Below are positions 16,412-25,076 of a DNA stretch of 64,000 nt, one piece after another. The stretch lies in NCBI GenBank assembly GCA_016787265.1, contig JAEUVF010000006.1:1-64000 (forward strand). The letters are read 5' to 3'. Below the pieces are notes generated by a model. The model did no database searches and was not told the origin of the DNA. It worked only from the letters and a program-made list of their open reading frames with translations. Numbering within the stretch: position 1 is the first letter of the stretch; each line of letters starts with the position of its first letter. The DNA comes from Flavipsychrobacter sp. (GTDB taxonomy: Bacteria > Bacteroidota > Bacteroidia > Chitinophagales > Chitinophagaceae). The position numbers and the translations under genes are program-made.

Positions 16412-19120
16412 ATGAAGGACGGCGGCAAATTTAGTTTAAAATACATTTTTATTGGGCTTTTTGCACTGCTGCTTGTAATATTAACGCACGCTACCAATGC
16501 GAATTATCCTTTTAAAGGAAAATTTAATTCCACTTTAACGCTCCAGCAGCTGGATACTGTTCCTTCCAAACCAGATTCGCTGCCAGTGAAAAAAGATAGC
16601 CTGGGCAACCTGATCAGGGATACTACCGGTAAATTGATTCAGCAAGTTGACACCTTAAATGTTAAAATTTCATCCGATTCGCTGGATGCTCCTGTACAAT
16701 ACGCTGCTTCCGATTCCATGGTGCTCGATGTTCCCACCAAAAAAATTACCCTCTTTAATAAGGCAAGCACGAAATATAAAGACCTTGATCTGACTGCCTA
16801 TAGCATAGAGCTGGATCAGCCGACCCAAATTGTTGTAGCCACTTACAGGCTGGACAGCTTAGGAGAGAAACAGGGAAAACCACATTTCGTTCAGGGAGAA
16901 AGTAATATGGATGCGGATTCCATCATTTATAATTTTAAAACCCAGAAAGGGATTACCAAAAGCACGTTTACCCAGCAGGGTGAGATGTTTGTTTATGGAA
17001 GCAGGATTAAAAAAGTCAATATCAACGATTTCTTTGCGCTGGATGGGCGATTTACTACCTGTAACCTGGATACCCCGCATTTTGCTTTCCGCACCAAAAA
17101 ACTGAAGCTGGTTAATAAGAAACTGGCGGTAAGCGGACCCATCCATCCGGAATTTGAAGGGGTACCTGTCCCAATTTATATCCCCTTTGGATTCTTCCCC
17201 TTATCGCAGGGACGCAAATCCGGAATCCTGCCGCCCCAGTTTGTGGCCAATGAACAATTCGGTCTGGGTTTGGAAAATATGGGGTACTATAAGGTACTGG
17301 GAGAAAAATTTGATGTCATGCTTCGGGGGGATATCTATTCCTATGGTGGCTGGCGGGCCGTTCTAACACCTACCTATAAACGACGCTACCGGTATTCCGG
17401 CCGCCTCAACCTTTCCGTTCAGAATACCCGGATATTAAGCCGGGATGCTGAAAAGGAATTTGATGTAAACCGGAGTTTCAATATTCAATGGAGTCATGTC
17501 GCGGATGCCAAAGCCAGACCAGGTACCAGTTTCCAGGCAAGTGTGAATGCCGGTTCTACCCAGTTCAACCGGTTTGTTGGTGCCAACCCATCCATCAACT
17601 TTCAGAACCAGATGTATTCCTCCATCGCCTACACCAAAAACTGGAACAATAAATTCAACCTGAGTTTAACGGCAGGACATGATCAGAACAACAGAACCCG
17701 CCAGGTGAATCTGCGACTTCCGGATGGATCTTTCACCGTCAACAACTTTTATCCTTTTCAGAAGAAGGAATTTGTAGGTACCCCCAAATGGTATGAAAAA
17801 CTCGGAATTGGTTTAAATTCTCAATTCCGGAACCAGGCTTCGTTTTATGACAGTGCCTTTAGCTTTACCCAGCTGATTGATACCATGCAATGGGGTGCTC
17901 AGCATAATATACCCATTACGCTCTCCCTTCCTTCCCTTGGACCAATTCAGATTGCTCCCGGAATCAGTTATTCAGAACGCTGGTATGCTCAGCAGTTTAA
18001 TCGTACCTGGAATCCGGCCACTAATAAAATTGATACTTCCATCAATCGCGGATTTCACACGGCCCGGGATATGTCGTTTAGCATGAGCCTGAATACCGCC
18101 CTTTTTGGTACCTATGATAAATTTGGTAAAAACAGCAGCGTGCGTGCAATCCGGCATGTGATTCGGCCTTCTGTTTCGGCGAGTTACAAACCGGACATGA
18201 ATGGGAAAGATTATTATTCAACCCAGGTGGATACCAGTGGAAGACAGGTTCGATTCAGTAAATATGCCGGTAGTTTGTATGGAGCTTTTGGCGAAGGAGA
18301 ATTCGGTGGATTGAGTTTTACACTGGATAATAACCTCGAGATGAAAGTTCGTTCGAAGAAAGATACTACTTCGGAAGATGGTATTAAAAAAGTTCGACTC
18401 ATTGATGGTTTTGGTTTAACCGGCAGTTATAATTTCCTGGCAGACAGTTTTCAATTATCCCCTATTAGTCTGTATTTACGAAGTACACTGTTTGAAAAGA
18501 TCAATATCACAGCTTCAGCCAGCATGGACCCTTATAAAACAGATCGCCAGGGATACCGCATCAATGAACTGGCCTGGTCGGGGGATGGATTTTCTTTAGG
18601 GCGTATAACTTCCGGAAACATTGCCATATCCACTTCCTTTACCAGCAAACAAAAGGAGAAAAAGCAACTTCCGCCGGATGAAGATCCAAATGGAATCGGA
18701 TTGCCTATGACGAATGAAGAACAACAGGCTTTGCTGAATAATGTGCGGAATAATCCGGCTGAATATGCTGATTTCAATATTCCCTGGTCAGTGAATTTAT
18801 CTTATTCCTTAAGTTTTAGCCGCTTGTTGAAAAGGGATTATTCAGGTTACGAAACCCAGATCAACAGCAGTGTTAATGTGAGTGGAGATTTTAATTTAAC
18901 ACCCAAATGGAAACTTGGGGCCAGTACCTTTTATGATTTCCGTGGAGCCTCTATCCAGCAACTAACCATGTTCCTTAGCCGGGAACTGCATTGCTGGCAA
19001 TTAGGGATCAATATCACGCCGGTTGGTTTATACCGCACGTTTAATATTACCATCAATCCGAAATCAGGCCTTCTCAGAGATTTGAAAATTAACCGTTCTA
19101 AATTCTTCTATACGCAATAA
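16412..19120 (+). CDS. lptD: LptD-like LPS assembly outer membrane protein
   Basis: The outer membrane barrel that inserts lipopolysaccharide into the outer leaflet. The start chosen, just downstream of a canonical promoter, gives 902 residues with an N-terminal hydrophobic signal (about 10-30). An OstA-like N-terminal region (about 85-215) is followed by an LptD-type barrel (about 230-902) ending in an aromatic-rich strand. The block VPIYIPFGFFPLSQGRKSGI is typical of the LptD insert region in this phylum. The four-cysteine pattern of E. coli LptD is not evident. It is divergent from the amidase-mlaD-ostA operon, which supports a shared envelope role. Confidence 0.9.
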   Translation: MKDGGKFSLKYIFIGLFALLLVILTHATNANYPFKGKFNSTLTLQQLDTVPSKPDSLPVKKDSLGNLIRDTTGKLIQQVDTLNVKISSDSLDAPVQYAASDSMVLDVPTKKITLFNKASTKYKDLDLTAYSIELDQPTQIVVATYRLDSLGEKQGKPHFVQGESNMDADSIIYNFKTQKGITKSTFTQQGEMFVYGSRIKKVNINDFFALDGRFTTCNLDTPHFAFRTKKLKLVNKKLAVSGPIHPEFEGVPVPIYIPFGFFPLSQGRKSGILPPQFVANEQFGLGLENMGYYKVLGEKFDVMLRGDIYSYGGWRAVLTPTYKRRYRYSGRLNLSVQNTRILSRDAEKEFDVNRSFNIQWSHVADAKARPGTSFQASVNAGSTQFNRFVGANPSINFQNQMYSSIAYTKNWNNKFNLSLTAGHDQNNRTRQVNLRLPDGSFTVNNFYPFQKKEFVGTPKWYEKLGIGLNSQFRNQASFYDSAFSFTQLIDTMQWGAQHNIPITLSLPSLGPIQIAPGISYSERWYAQQFNRTWNPATNKIDTSINRGFHTARDMSFSMSLNTALFGTYDKFGKNSSVRAIRHVIRPSVSASYKPDMNGKDYYSTQVDTSGRQVRFSKYAGSLYGAFGEGEFGGLSFTLDNNLEMKVRSKKDTTSEDGIKKVRLIDGFGLTGSYNFLADSFQLSPISLYLRSTLFEKINITASASMDPYKTDRQGYRINELAWSGDGFSLGRITSGNIAISTSFTSKQKEKKQLPPDEDPNGIGLPMTNEEQQALLNNVRNNPAEYADFNIPWSVNLSYSLSFSRLLKRDYSGYETQINSSVNVSGDFNLTPKWKLGASTFYDFRGASIQQLTMFLSRELHCWQLGINITPVGLYRTFNITINPKSGLLRDLKINRSKFFYTQ

Positions 19121-19130
19121 GAAAACGGAT

Positions 19131-19165
19131 TCTCACTTTCACCTTTCACTTTTCACCTTTCACTT
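19131..19165. repeat. 7-bp repeat tract overlapping the end of plsC
   Basis: Five heptamers (TCTCACT, TTCACCT, TTCACTT, TTCACCT, TTCACTT) lie between lptD and plsC and run 20 bases into plsC. The last plsC residues VKGEK and its TGA stop are made of repeat units. Confidence 0.8.
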
Positions 19166-19886
19166 TTTTGTTCATCAATCCATACGCACGCTCCTTCAAA
19201 CTATCCACCGTATCTGTACCTAATACTTCTATAGGTTCAAGGAATTCGATCCGCAGGGGATGGGGCATCAGGTAGAATGATTTATGAGGAGGATTAACTT
19301 TTCGGGTATGGAAGATCACGCCGGGTATAATAGGTGTGCGGGTATCGAGGGCTAACCTGAAAGCTCCGTCATGAAAGGGTTTCAACGGTTGGTCAGTTGT
19401 ATTGCGGGTCCCTTCCGGATATATACACATATGCAGTCCCATTGCTAATACATCCTTCATGCGGCCATAACTTTCTTTGCGGCTTTTATCACTTTTGCGA
19501 TCTACCAGCACACTGCCTAATTTATATATCAAACCAAAAACCGGAATTTTTGCCATCTCCGCCTTGGCGATGGTTTTGTTGCCTCCAGGAATAGCCGGTG
19601 AAGAAATCGGCACATCCATCAGTGCATTGTGATTACAGATTACTATATAGGGCTGTCCTTTTTTGAAATGTTCTTTCCCCCTAACAAAAAGCGGACAGCC
19701 AATGCCCGGTAGGAACACCCCCATCCAGATCCGTGAATAACGGATGAAACGGTGTGTCCGCTTTGGTTCTCCGATAGTCAAACAAAATAAAGCAACCGGA
19801 ACCAGGAACAATAACATTGTTACCGTGAATAATAGGATTGCCCATAAAGCCCAAATCCTGCCGAAAACTTCTTTGAACCAGTTCAT
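19146..19886 (-). CDS. plsC: 1-acyl-sn-glycerol-3-phosphate acyltransferase (PlsC family)
   Basis: A membrane-associated acyltransferase that adds an acyl chain to lysophosphatidic acid in phospholipid synthesis. From MNWFKEVFGR it has 246 residues, with one or two N-terminal membrane helices (about 10-40), the catalytic HX4D motif NHNALMD near residue 80, and the substrate motif YPEGTRN near 160. An upstream alternative start would overlap ung by 13 bases; the chosen start leaves 14 bp. The C-terminal residues are encoded by a heptamer repeat, so the end of the protein has probably been reshaped by repeat expansion. Confidence 0.9.
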   Translation of the reverse strand: MNWFKEVFGRIWALWAILLFTVTMLLFLVPVALFCLTIGEPKRTHRFIRYSRIWMGVFLPGIGCPLFVRGKEHFKKGQPYIVICNHNALMDVPISSPAIPGGNKTIAKAEMAKIPVFGLIYKLGSVLVDRKSDKSRKESYGRMKDVLAMGLHMCIYPEGTRNTTDQPLKPFHDGAFRLALDTRTPIIPGVIFHTRKVNPPHKSFYLMPHPLRIEFLEPIEVLGTDTVDSLKERAYGLMNKKVKGEK

Positions 19887-19900
19887 GTTGCGAAGGTAGT

Positions 19901-20572
19901 TTACAATGACCAATCGATGGGATCAATGCCGTTTTTAACCAGGTATTCATTGGTTTTGGAAAAATGCCGGCATCCAAAAAAACCTTTATCTGCACTGAAT
20001 GGAGAGGGGTGGGCCGCTTTTAATACCAGGTGTTTGGTTTCATCAATGAGGACTTGTTTTTCCTGGGCAAATCTTCCCCATAACAAAAACACAATATGCT
20101 CTTTTCGCTCACTAATAACGCGAATAACCGCATCCGTGAAATCCATCCAGCCGATTTTAGCGTGGCTTCCGGGTTCATTGGCTCTTACCGTCAATGCTGC
20201 ATTCAGCAGCAATACGCCCTGTTCAGCCCATTTTTCCAAATTGCCTTTGCGGGGGAGTTGCAAACCGATATCGGCTGCAATTTCCTTGTATATATTTAGC
20301 AATGAGGGTGGTGGTGTTACACCTTCCGGTACGGAAAAACTTAATCCATGTGCCTGTCCCGGATTATGATAAGGATCCTGCCCCAGTATCACGACCTTTA
20401 GTTTGTCTGGTGGTGTTTTATCAAATGCATTGAATATCATCGACCCGGGGGGATAAATGATTTTCCCGGCACTTTTCTCTGTTTTTAAATGTGTCACAAC
20501 CTGCAGAAAATAAGGTTGCTTAAACTCCTGCTTCAAAAAAGCTTTCCAGCCGGATTCAATTTTTACCTCCAT
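19901..20572 (-). CDS. ung: uracil-DNA glycosylase, family 1
   Basis: Removes uracil from DNA as the first step of base excision repair. From MEVKIESGWK it has 223 residues, the usual family 1 length. The catalytic water-activating motif GQDPYHNPGQAHGLSFS and the C-terminal HPSPFS loop are both complete. The longer upstream start would add nine residues with no homology value. It is followed closely by plsC, with which it may be cotranscribed, and is divergent from the DUF937-like gene. Confidence 0.97.
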   Translation of the reverse strand: MEVKIESGWKAFLKQEFKQPYFLQVVTHLKTEKSAGKIIYPPGSMIFNAFDKTPPDKLKVVILGQDPYHNPGQAHGLSFSVPEGVTPPPSLLNIYKEIAADIGLQLPRKGNLEKWAEQGVLLLNAALTVRANEPGSHAKIGWMDFTDAVIRVISERKEHIVFLLWGRFAQEKQVLIDETKHLVLKAAHPSPFSADKGFFGCRHFSKTNEYLVKNGIDPIDWSL

Positions 20573-20650
20573 TAAATCTTGATTTAATTCTGAACACAAG
20601 TTAGGTTGGAACGAAAATCAACGTAAATTATATTTCCAAAATCAGCAATT

Positions 20651-21241
20651 ATGATAGAGAACCTACTCAACCTTATTCGGGAAAATGCCGGCGACAGTAT
20701 TATCAACAACCCTGATATTCCCAATGAGCGCAATGATGAAGCCATTCAGGCAACGGGTGCTTCCATACTCACAGGACTACAGGGCATGATGGCCCAGGGC
20801 AACGTGAAAGAAGTGCTGGGCATGTTTGCCCAGGGAGAGGTGGATCAAAATAATCCGGTGGTTCAAAATCTTTCGGGTAATGTTATCAGTGATATGATGG
20901 GACGATTTGGAATGGATAGCGGAAAAGCAGGTTCGCTGGTTGGCAGCCTGTTGCCAATGATCCTTAGCCAACTGGTACGGAAAACAAACGACCCCGCCAA
21001 TAATGGTTTCAGCCTGGATGGATTATTTGGTCAATTGAGCGGAGGCCGTACTTCGGGTATGAATCTGGAAGGGCTGGTTGGTAAACTGGCAGGAGGCGGA
21101 CTGGATCGCGACGGGGATGGAGATGTTGATTTTCAGGATCTGGCCGGTATGTTTACAGGTGGCGGCAATGCTGGAGGTAATAGTGGTGGTACGGCCGGAG
21201 GCAATGCACTGGATGCACTTAAAGGTATTTTCGGAAGATAA
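20651..21241 (+). CDS. DUF937/YidB-like protein with an EF-hand-type loop
   Basis: A 196-residue protein without signal peptide. Residues 1-110 are helical and resemble the DUF937/YidB group (motif GSLLPMILSQL). The region 120-196 is glycine-rich and contains a calcium-binding loop of EF-hand or dockerin type, D152-R-D-G-D-G-D-V-D-F-Q-D163, with Asp at positions 1, 3, 5, 9 and 12. The function is unknown; calcium binding is an inference from the loop. It is a single-gene unit with its own strong terminator. Confidence 0.75.
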   Translation: MIENLLNLIRENAGDSIINNPDIPNERNDEAIQATGASILTGLQGMMAQGNVKEVLGMFAQGEVDQNNPVVQNLSGNVISDMMGRFGMDSGKAGSLVGSLLPMILSQLVRKTNDPANNGFSLDGLFGQLSGGRTSGMNLEGLVGKLAGGGLDRDGDGDVDFQDLAGMFTGGGNAGGNSGGTAGGNALDALKGIFGR

Positions 21242-21258
21242 TTTTTAGTATAACCCTG

Positions 21259-21286
21259 AACCGGAGCTATTTGCTCCGGTTTTTTA
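21259..21286 (+). terminator. terminator of the DUF937-like gene
   Basis: A 9-bp stem AACCGGAGC / GCTCCGGTT with loop TATTT is followed by a T-run. It ends ten bases before the ATG of the oxidoreductase gene, so that gene depends on read-through or on a promoter inside this unit. Confidence 0.9.
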
Positions 21287-21296
21287 ATTCAGCAAG

Positions 21297-22652
21297 ATGA
21301 CCAACAGAAGAACTTTTATCCGGCAATCTTTGAAAGCCGGAGCCGGTGTTTATCTCGGTACAATGGGATTAAGTGCGGTGTCCTATGCCCGTATAATAGG
21401 TTCCAACGATCGGGTAAATGTTGGCGTGGTCGGCTTTTCCGATCGTTTTCGCCAGTCCCTACTGCCCAGTTTCATGAACCATTACAAGGAATTGAATTTT
21501 GATATGGTAGCAGTTTCCGATATCTGGAAACGCAGAAGAGAGGAAGGGGCATCCCAATTGAAAGAAAAATTTGGTCACGATATCAAAGCCTGCGTGAATA
21601 ACGAGGAGCTATATACGCTGAAAAATATTGATGCAGTGATCATCAGTACGGCCGATTTTCAACATGCGCTCCATACTATTGAGGCCATGAAAGCAGGCAA
21701 AGATGCTTACACGGAAAAGCCTTTTGCTGAAACGATGGATGATAACAATGCGGCCCTGGCTGCCGTAAAGCAGGCTGGTAAAATTGTACAAATCGGGTCA
21801 CAGCGCCGAAGCGGACCCAATTACAAAGCAGCTGCCAAATTTATAGGAGAAGGAAAATTCGGCCCGATTACCATGGTGGAACTGACCTGGAATGTAAACC
21901 AGCCTGGAAGATGGCGGCGCCCTGACCTGGTAGCATCCATCCGTGAACAGGATACTGATTGGAAACGGTTTTTGCTCAATCGACCATTTGAAGCATGGGA
22001 TCCCCGAAAGTACCTGGAGTATCGCCTTTTCTGGCCTTATTCTTCCGGTATGCCCGGACAATGGATGAGTCACCAGATTGATACTGTTCACTGGTTCTCA
22101 GGTATCGCACACCCCAGAAGCGTGGTTGCAAATGGGGGTATTTACATGTGGAAAGACGGAAGAACCAACTGGGATACGACAACTGCGGTTTTTGATTATG
22201 GTCCGGAGAACGATGCCGGATCAGGATTTCAGGTGATTTTTTCTTCGCGTATGCATAACGGTGACGAACGACCCGCCGAACTATATTTTTCCAATGGGGG
22301 CGAATTGAACCTTATCACCAACAAGGTATCTCCAGCCGGCGGTTTGCGTAAAAACCATGCTGATGCCATGAAAATGCAGCCGAATCTTTTACCTCAAATG
22401 GACCTGATTGCGGAAAAAGTGGAAGTCGCCGCCTCAGCCAATACCGGGGGTGATCCGCTAACGAGCGCGCATATGCGAAACTGGATGGAATGCATCCGTA
22501 GCCGGCAACAGCCCAATGCTCCGGTTGAAGCGGGATATAATCACTCCATTGCTACCATTATGACGAATGCTGCGGTTCGGACGGGTGGCAAAGCGGTATT
22601 CGATTCCAAAACCAAACAGGTTTTGGTGGATGGGAAAGTTTTTAAATATTAA
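21297..22652 (+). CDS. Tat-exported Gfo/Idh/MocA-family oxidoreductase
   Basis: A 451-residue NAD(P)-dependent oxidoreductase of the glucose-fructose oxidoreductase group. It starts with a twin-arginine signal (NRRTFIRQSLKAGAG), so it is probably exported folded with its cofactor. The Rossmann domain (about 40-165) has the GVVGF nucleotide loop and the EKPFAET motif that carries the conserved Lys. The substrate domain (about 170-400) includes the catalytic-region segment MSHQIDTVHWFSG. Secreted members act on sugars or glycosides. It is followed after 8 bp by the PmoA-like gene, likely in one operon. Confidence 0.9.
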   Translation: MTNRRTFIRQSLKAGAGVYLGTMGLSAVSYARIIGSNDRVNVGVVGFSDRFRQSLLPSFMNHYKELNFDMVAVSDIWKRRREEGASQLKEKFGHDIKACVNNEELYTLKNIDAVIISTADFQHALHTIEAMKAGKDAYTEKPFAETMDDNNAALAAVKQAGKIVQIGSQRRSGPNYKAAAKFIGEGKFGPITMVELTWNVNQPGRWRRPDLVASIREQDTDWKRFLLNRPFEAWDPRKYLEYRLFWPYSSGMPGQWMSHQIDTVHWFSGIAHPRSVVANGGIYMWKDGRTNWDTTTAVFDYGPENDAGSGFQVIFSSRMHNGDERPAELYFSNGGELNLITNKVSPAGGLRKNHADAMKMQPNLLPQMDLIAEKVEVAASANTGGDPLTSAHMRNWMECIRSRQQPNAPVEAGYNHSIATIMTNAAVRTGGKAVFDSKTKQVLVDGKVFKY

Positions 22653-22660
22653 GAATTGTC

Positions 22661-23704
22661 ATGAAGTTATCTTATCTCGGTTGGGCAGCACTGTTAGTGC
22701 TGCCAACTTTTTCCATTGCGCAGTCTGCCGGTTTGAAATGGGTGAATAAACCGGAAGAGAAAATTCATGAGCTGCACTATAACAACCGGTTGCTGACAGC
22801 TTACCGGTATGATGATTCCATCATGAAACCTGTGCTGTATCCGTTGAATACAGTTTCCGGAACAACAGTCACCAGGGGCTTTCCAATTTCATCCAGGCAG
22901 GGCGATCGCACTGATCATCCTCATCATGTTGGCTTATGGCTTAATTATGAATCAGTAAACGGTCTTGATTTCTGGAATAATTCAACCGCCATTCCATTTG
23001 AAAAAAGAACTTCTTATGGTTCCATTTACCAGCAGAAAATTCTAAAACAGGAAGCCAGGGGCGATTATGCATTACTGTTAGTAACCACAAACTGGAAGAA
23101 TAAAGCAGGGGAAATACTATTGGAAGAAAAAACAGCGTTTCGATTTAAAGTAGCCGGCAATCAATGGTATTTGGAACGAAGTACAACACTCACAGCGTTG
23201 AATAAGAAAGTGGTTTTTAAAGATGTGAAAGATGGAATGCTGGCCATCCGGGTAGCCCGCGAACTGGAACAGCCATCCAAAGAGGCCAGTTCCTTTGTGG
23301 ATGCCAAAGGCATTGTTACCAAAGTGGATCAATTGCCCGCTGAAAACATAACCGGATTGTATACCAGCAGTGAAGGCCTAACCGGAGATGCCGTTTGGAG
23401 CAGTCGGGCCCGCTGGGTTATGTTAAACGGAAAAATTAAAGGAGACGCTGTTACTGTTGCCATGATTGATCATCCGTCCAATATTGGTTATCCTACCTAT
23501 TGGCATGCACGGGGATATGGGTTGTTTGCATTGAACCCGTTGGGTGCAGCCATTTTCAGCAATGGAAAAGAAAGCCGAAACCTGGTATTGGAACCCGGAC
23601 AATCCATTCATTTTAAATACAAGATTGTTTTACAAGGAGGTAAAAACCTGAGTGCATCGGATATGAACAAGTTAGCTGATGATTTCGCAATTTCGAATCA
23701 ATAA
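22661..23704 (+). CDS. secreted PmoA-like (DUF6807) protein
   Basis: A 347-residue exported protein with a signal peptide ending near SIAQ. It belongs to the family annotated as methane oxygenase PmoA or DUF6807, recognised from YPLNTVSG near residue 65 and DHPHHVGLW near 88. The name is historical; there is no evidence of methane oxidation and the chain is soluble. Such genes usually sit next to Gfo/Idh/MocA oxidoreductases in carbohydrate loci, as here. The histidine cluster DHPHH may bind metal. Function unproven. Confidence 0.8.
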   Translation: MKLSYLGWAALLVLPTFSIAQSAGLKWVNKPEEKIHELHYNNRLLTAYRYDDSIMKPVLYPLNTVSGTTVTRGFPISSRQGDRTDHPHHVGLWLNYESVNGLDFWNNSTAIPFEKRTSYGSIYQQKILKQEARGDYALLLVTTNWKNKAGEILLEEKTAFRFKVAGNQWYLERSTTLTALNKKVVFKDVKDGMLAIRVARELEQPSKEASSFVDAKGIVTKVDQLPAENITGLYTSSEGLTGDAVWSSRARWVMLNGKIKGDAVTVAMIDHPSNIGYPTYWHARGYGLFALNPLGAAIFSNGKESRNLVLEPGQSIHFKYKIVLQGGKNLSASDMNKLADDFAISNQ

Positions 23705-23762
23705 GTATTGTCCTCATTAAACAATTGTAGTTGTCTTAGTTTTATCAGGCAATACCTGCCTT

Positions 23763-25004
23763 TTATTTCTTTGGGGTTAAATCAATCCAGCGATTCAACG
23801 TAGTTTCGGGTGTTTCGAGTACTACTTTGTAAAATTCAGAGGGTAGACCGGATACATCCAGTATATAGGACCCTTTACCTGCAGGAACTCTTGCCAGTTC
23901 TTTATATTCATCCGCGTTCCCATTCTTGAAGTTATTGGTTGTGCTGACCAATATTTTTACTTCCGCATTTTTGTCCAGTGTCGTCCAGCTCACATCAATC
24001 TTCTCCTGAAAATAGTTCACTTGCATATTAGTAATGCTCGATGGTCCCAGCAGGCTTTGTCCGTCTAATTCTCTTTTAAGTGCTACCGGCAGCTGTATGG
24101 AAAGAAAATGGGCAATACTTGGCAAAATATCCGTGTTCGCCGGTTTGAAGAATTTGGAATAGGTATTGTCGCCGGCTTTATTCGTCACAATCCAGATATT
24201 TCTTTCCCGGTAGGATTGCCCGCCATGCCCCTTGCCGGTAGCTGCATCACGTCCATGATCGGTTGTAATGTAGATGAGCCATTCTTCACCCTTTTTCTTT
24301 TCTCTTTCTTTGATGACATTCCAGATGAGTCCAATTTTTTGATCCATTTCCCTAACCGCTTTAAAGTATTCCGGTTGATCCCCATGCATATGTCCCATGT
24401 CATCCGTATACTGCATGTACACCCAACTCAGATCTGGTCCATATTGCGTGATATGATCGGCTGCAGCCTGCGCTACTGCCTGATCAATACGTTCCATATA
24501 CCGGTGTTCTTTGTCGTGGGGGAAACGGATGGTGTCCAGCTCATATCCATCAGCCACATAATCAGTTTTGATAAATCCGGTTGCGGCTAATCCATCACCC
24601 ACTAATTTTGTCCGGTTGTCCAGCCAGCTTGAAAAGACACCGATTTTCTTTTCCGGATATTGGTTTTTAAGTAAACGGAAAATGGTAGGGTAGGAGTAAT
24701 TGGGGGCCTCAATTCCATTACCCCATACATTGTGTTTATTTGCCCAGGTGCCCGTGAGCACAGAGTTATATCCAACGGCAGAAATGGTGGGCGTTTGAGA
24801 ATAGCCTCCCTTTTCGCCACCCAGCCAGGCCCTGTAATAAGCACCCAGACTGGAGATCGCTTTCAGCGCAGGAAGATTTTCCCGCTCAATGATATCCGCA
24901 GCAATTCCGTCCACAATAATAAATACTGCTTTTCTTGTTTTTTTCTGTGCCACCAGACTTAGTGTCAAAAAGAAACTGCAACCAATCAGAACTAATTTTT
25001 TCAT
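23763..25004 (-). CDS. alkaline phosphatase superfamily phosphodiesterase/pyrophosphatase
   Basis: A 413-residue secreted enzyme of the nucleotide pyrophosphatase/phosphodiesterase (NPP-like) branch. The start MKKLVLIGCS gives a clean signal peptide ending near LVAQ. Metal ligands are recognisable: IVDGIAAD near residue 30, the Thr nucleophile region TPTISAVGYNSVLTG, YTDDMGHMHG, and TTDHGRD near 260. The last third (about 310-413) is an Ig- or fibronectin-like domain. It hydrolyses phosphate esters, but the natural substrate is unknown. It lies 72 bp downstream of the dehydrogenase/cytochrome gene on the same strand. Confidence 0.88.
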   Translation of the reverse strand: MKKLVLIGCSFFLTLSLVAQKKTRKAVFIIVDGIAADIIERENLPALKAISSLGAYYRAWLGGEKGGYSQTPTISAVGYNSVLTGTWANKHNVWGNGIEAPNYSYPTIFRLLKNQYPEKKIGVFSSWLDNRTKLVGDGLAATGFIKTDYVADGYELDTIRFPHDKEHRYMERIDQAVAQAAADHITQYGPDLSWVYMQYTDDMGHMHGDQPEYFKAVREMDQKIGLIWNVIKEREKKKGEEWLIYITTDHGRDAATGKGHGGQSYRERNIWIVTNKAGDNTYSKFFKPANTDILPSIAHFLSIQLPVALKRELDGQSLLGPSSITNMQVNYFQEKIDVSWTTLDKNAEVKILVSTTNNFKNGNADEYKELARVPAGKGSYILDVSGLPSEFYKVVLETPETTLNRWIDLTPKK

Positions 25005-25076
25005 GTACGATAGGTTATAAGATTCGATTCTACGCATTCTCCTATATAACCCAAGATAGGGAATTGCATGCTTTCC

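Noticed and set aside
24108..24590. Antisense open frame of 160 codons inside the alkaline phosphatase gene
   Set aside because: The coding strand has clear metal motifs across the same bases, and the antisense product shows none.
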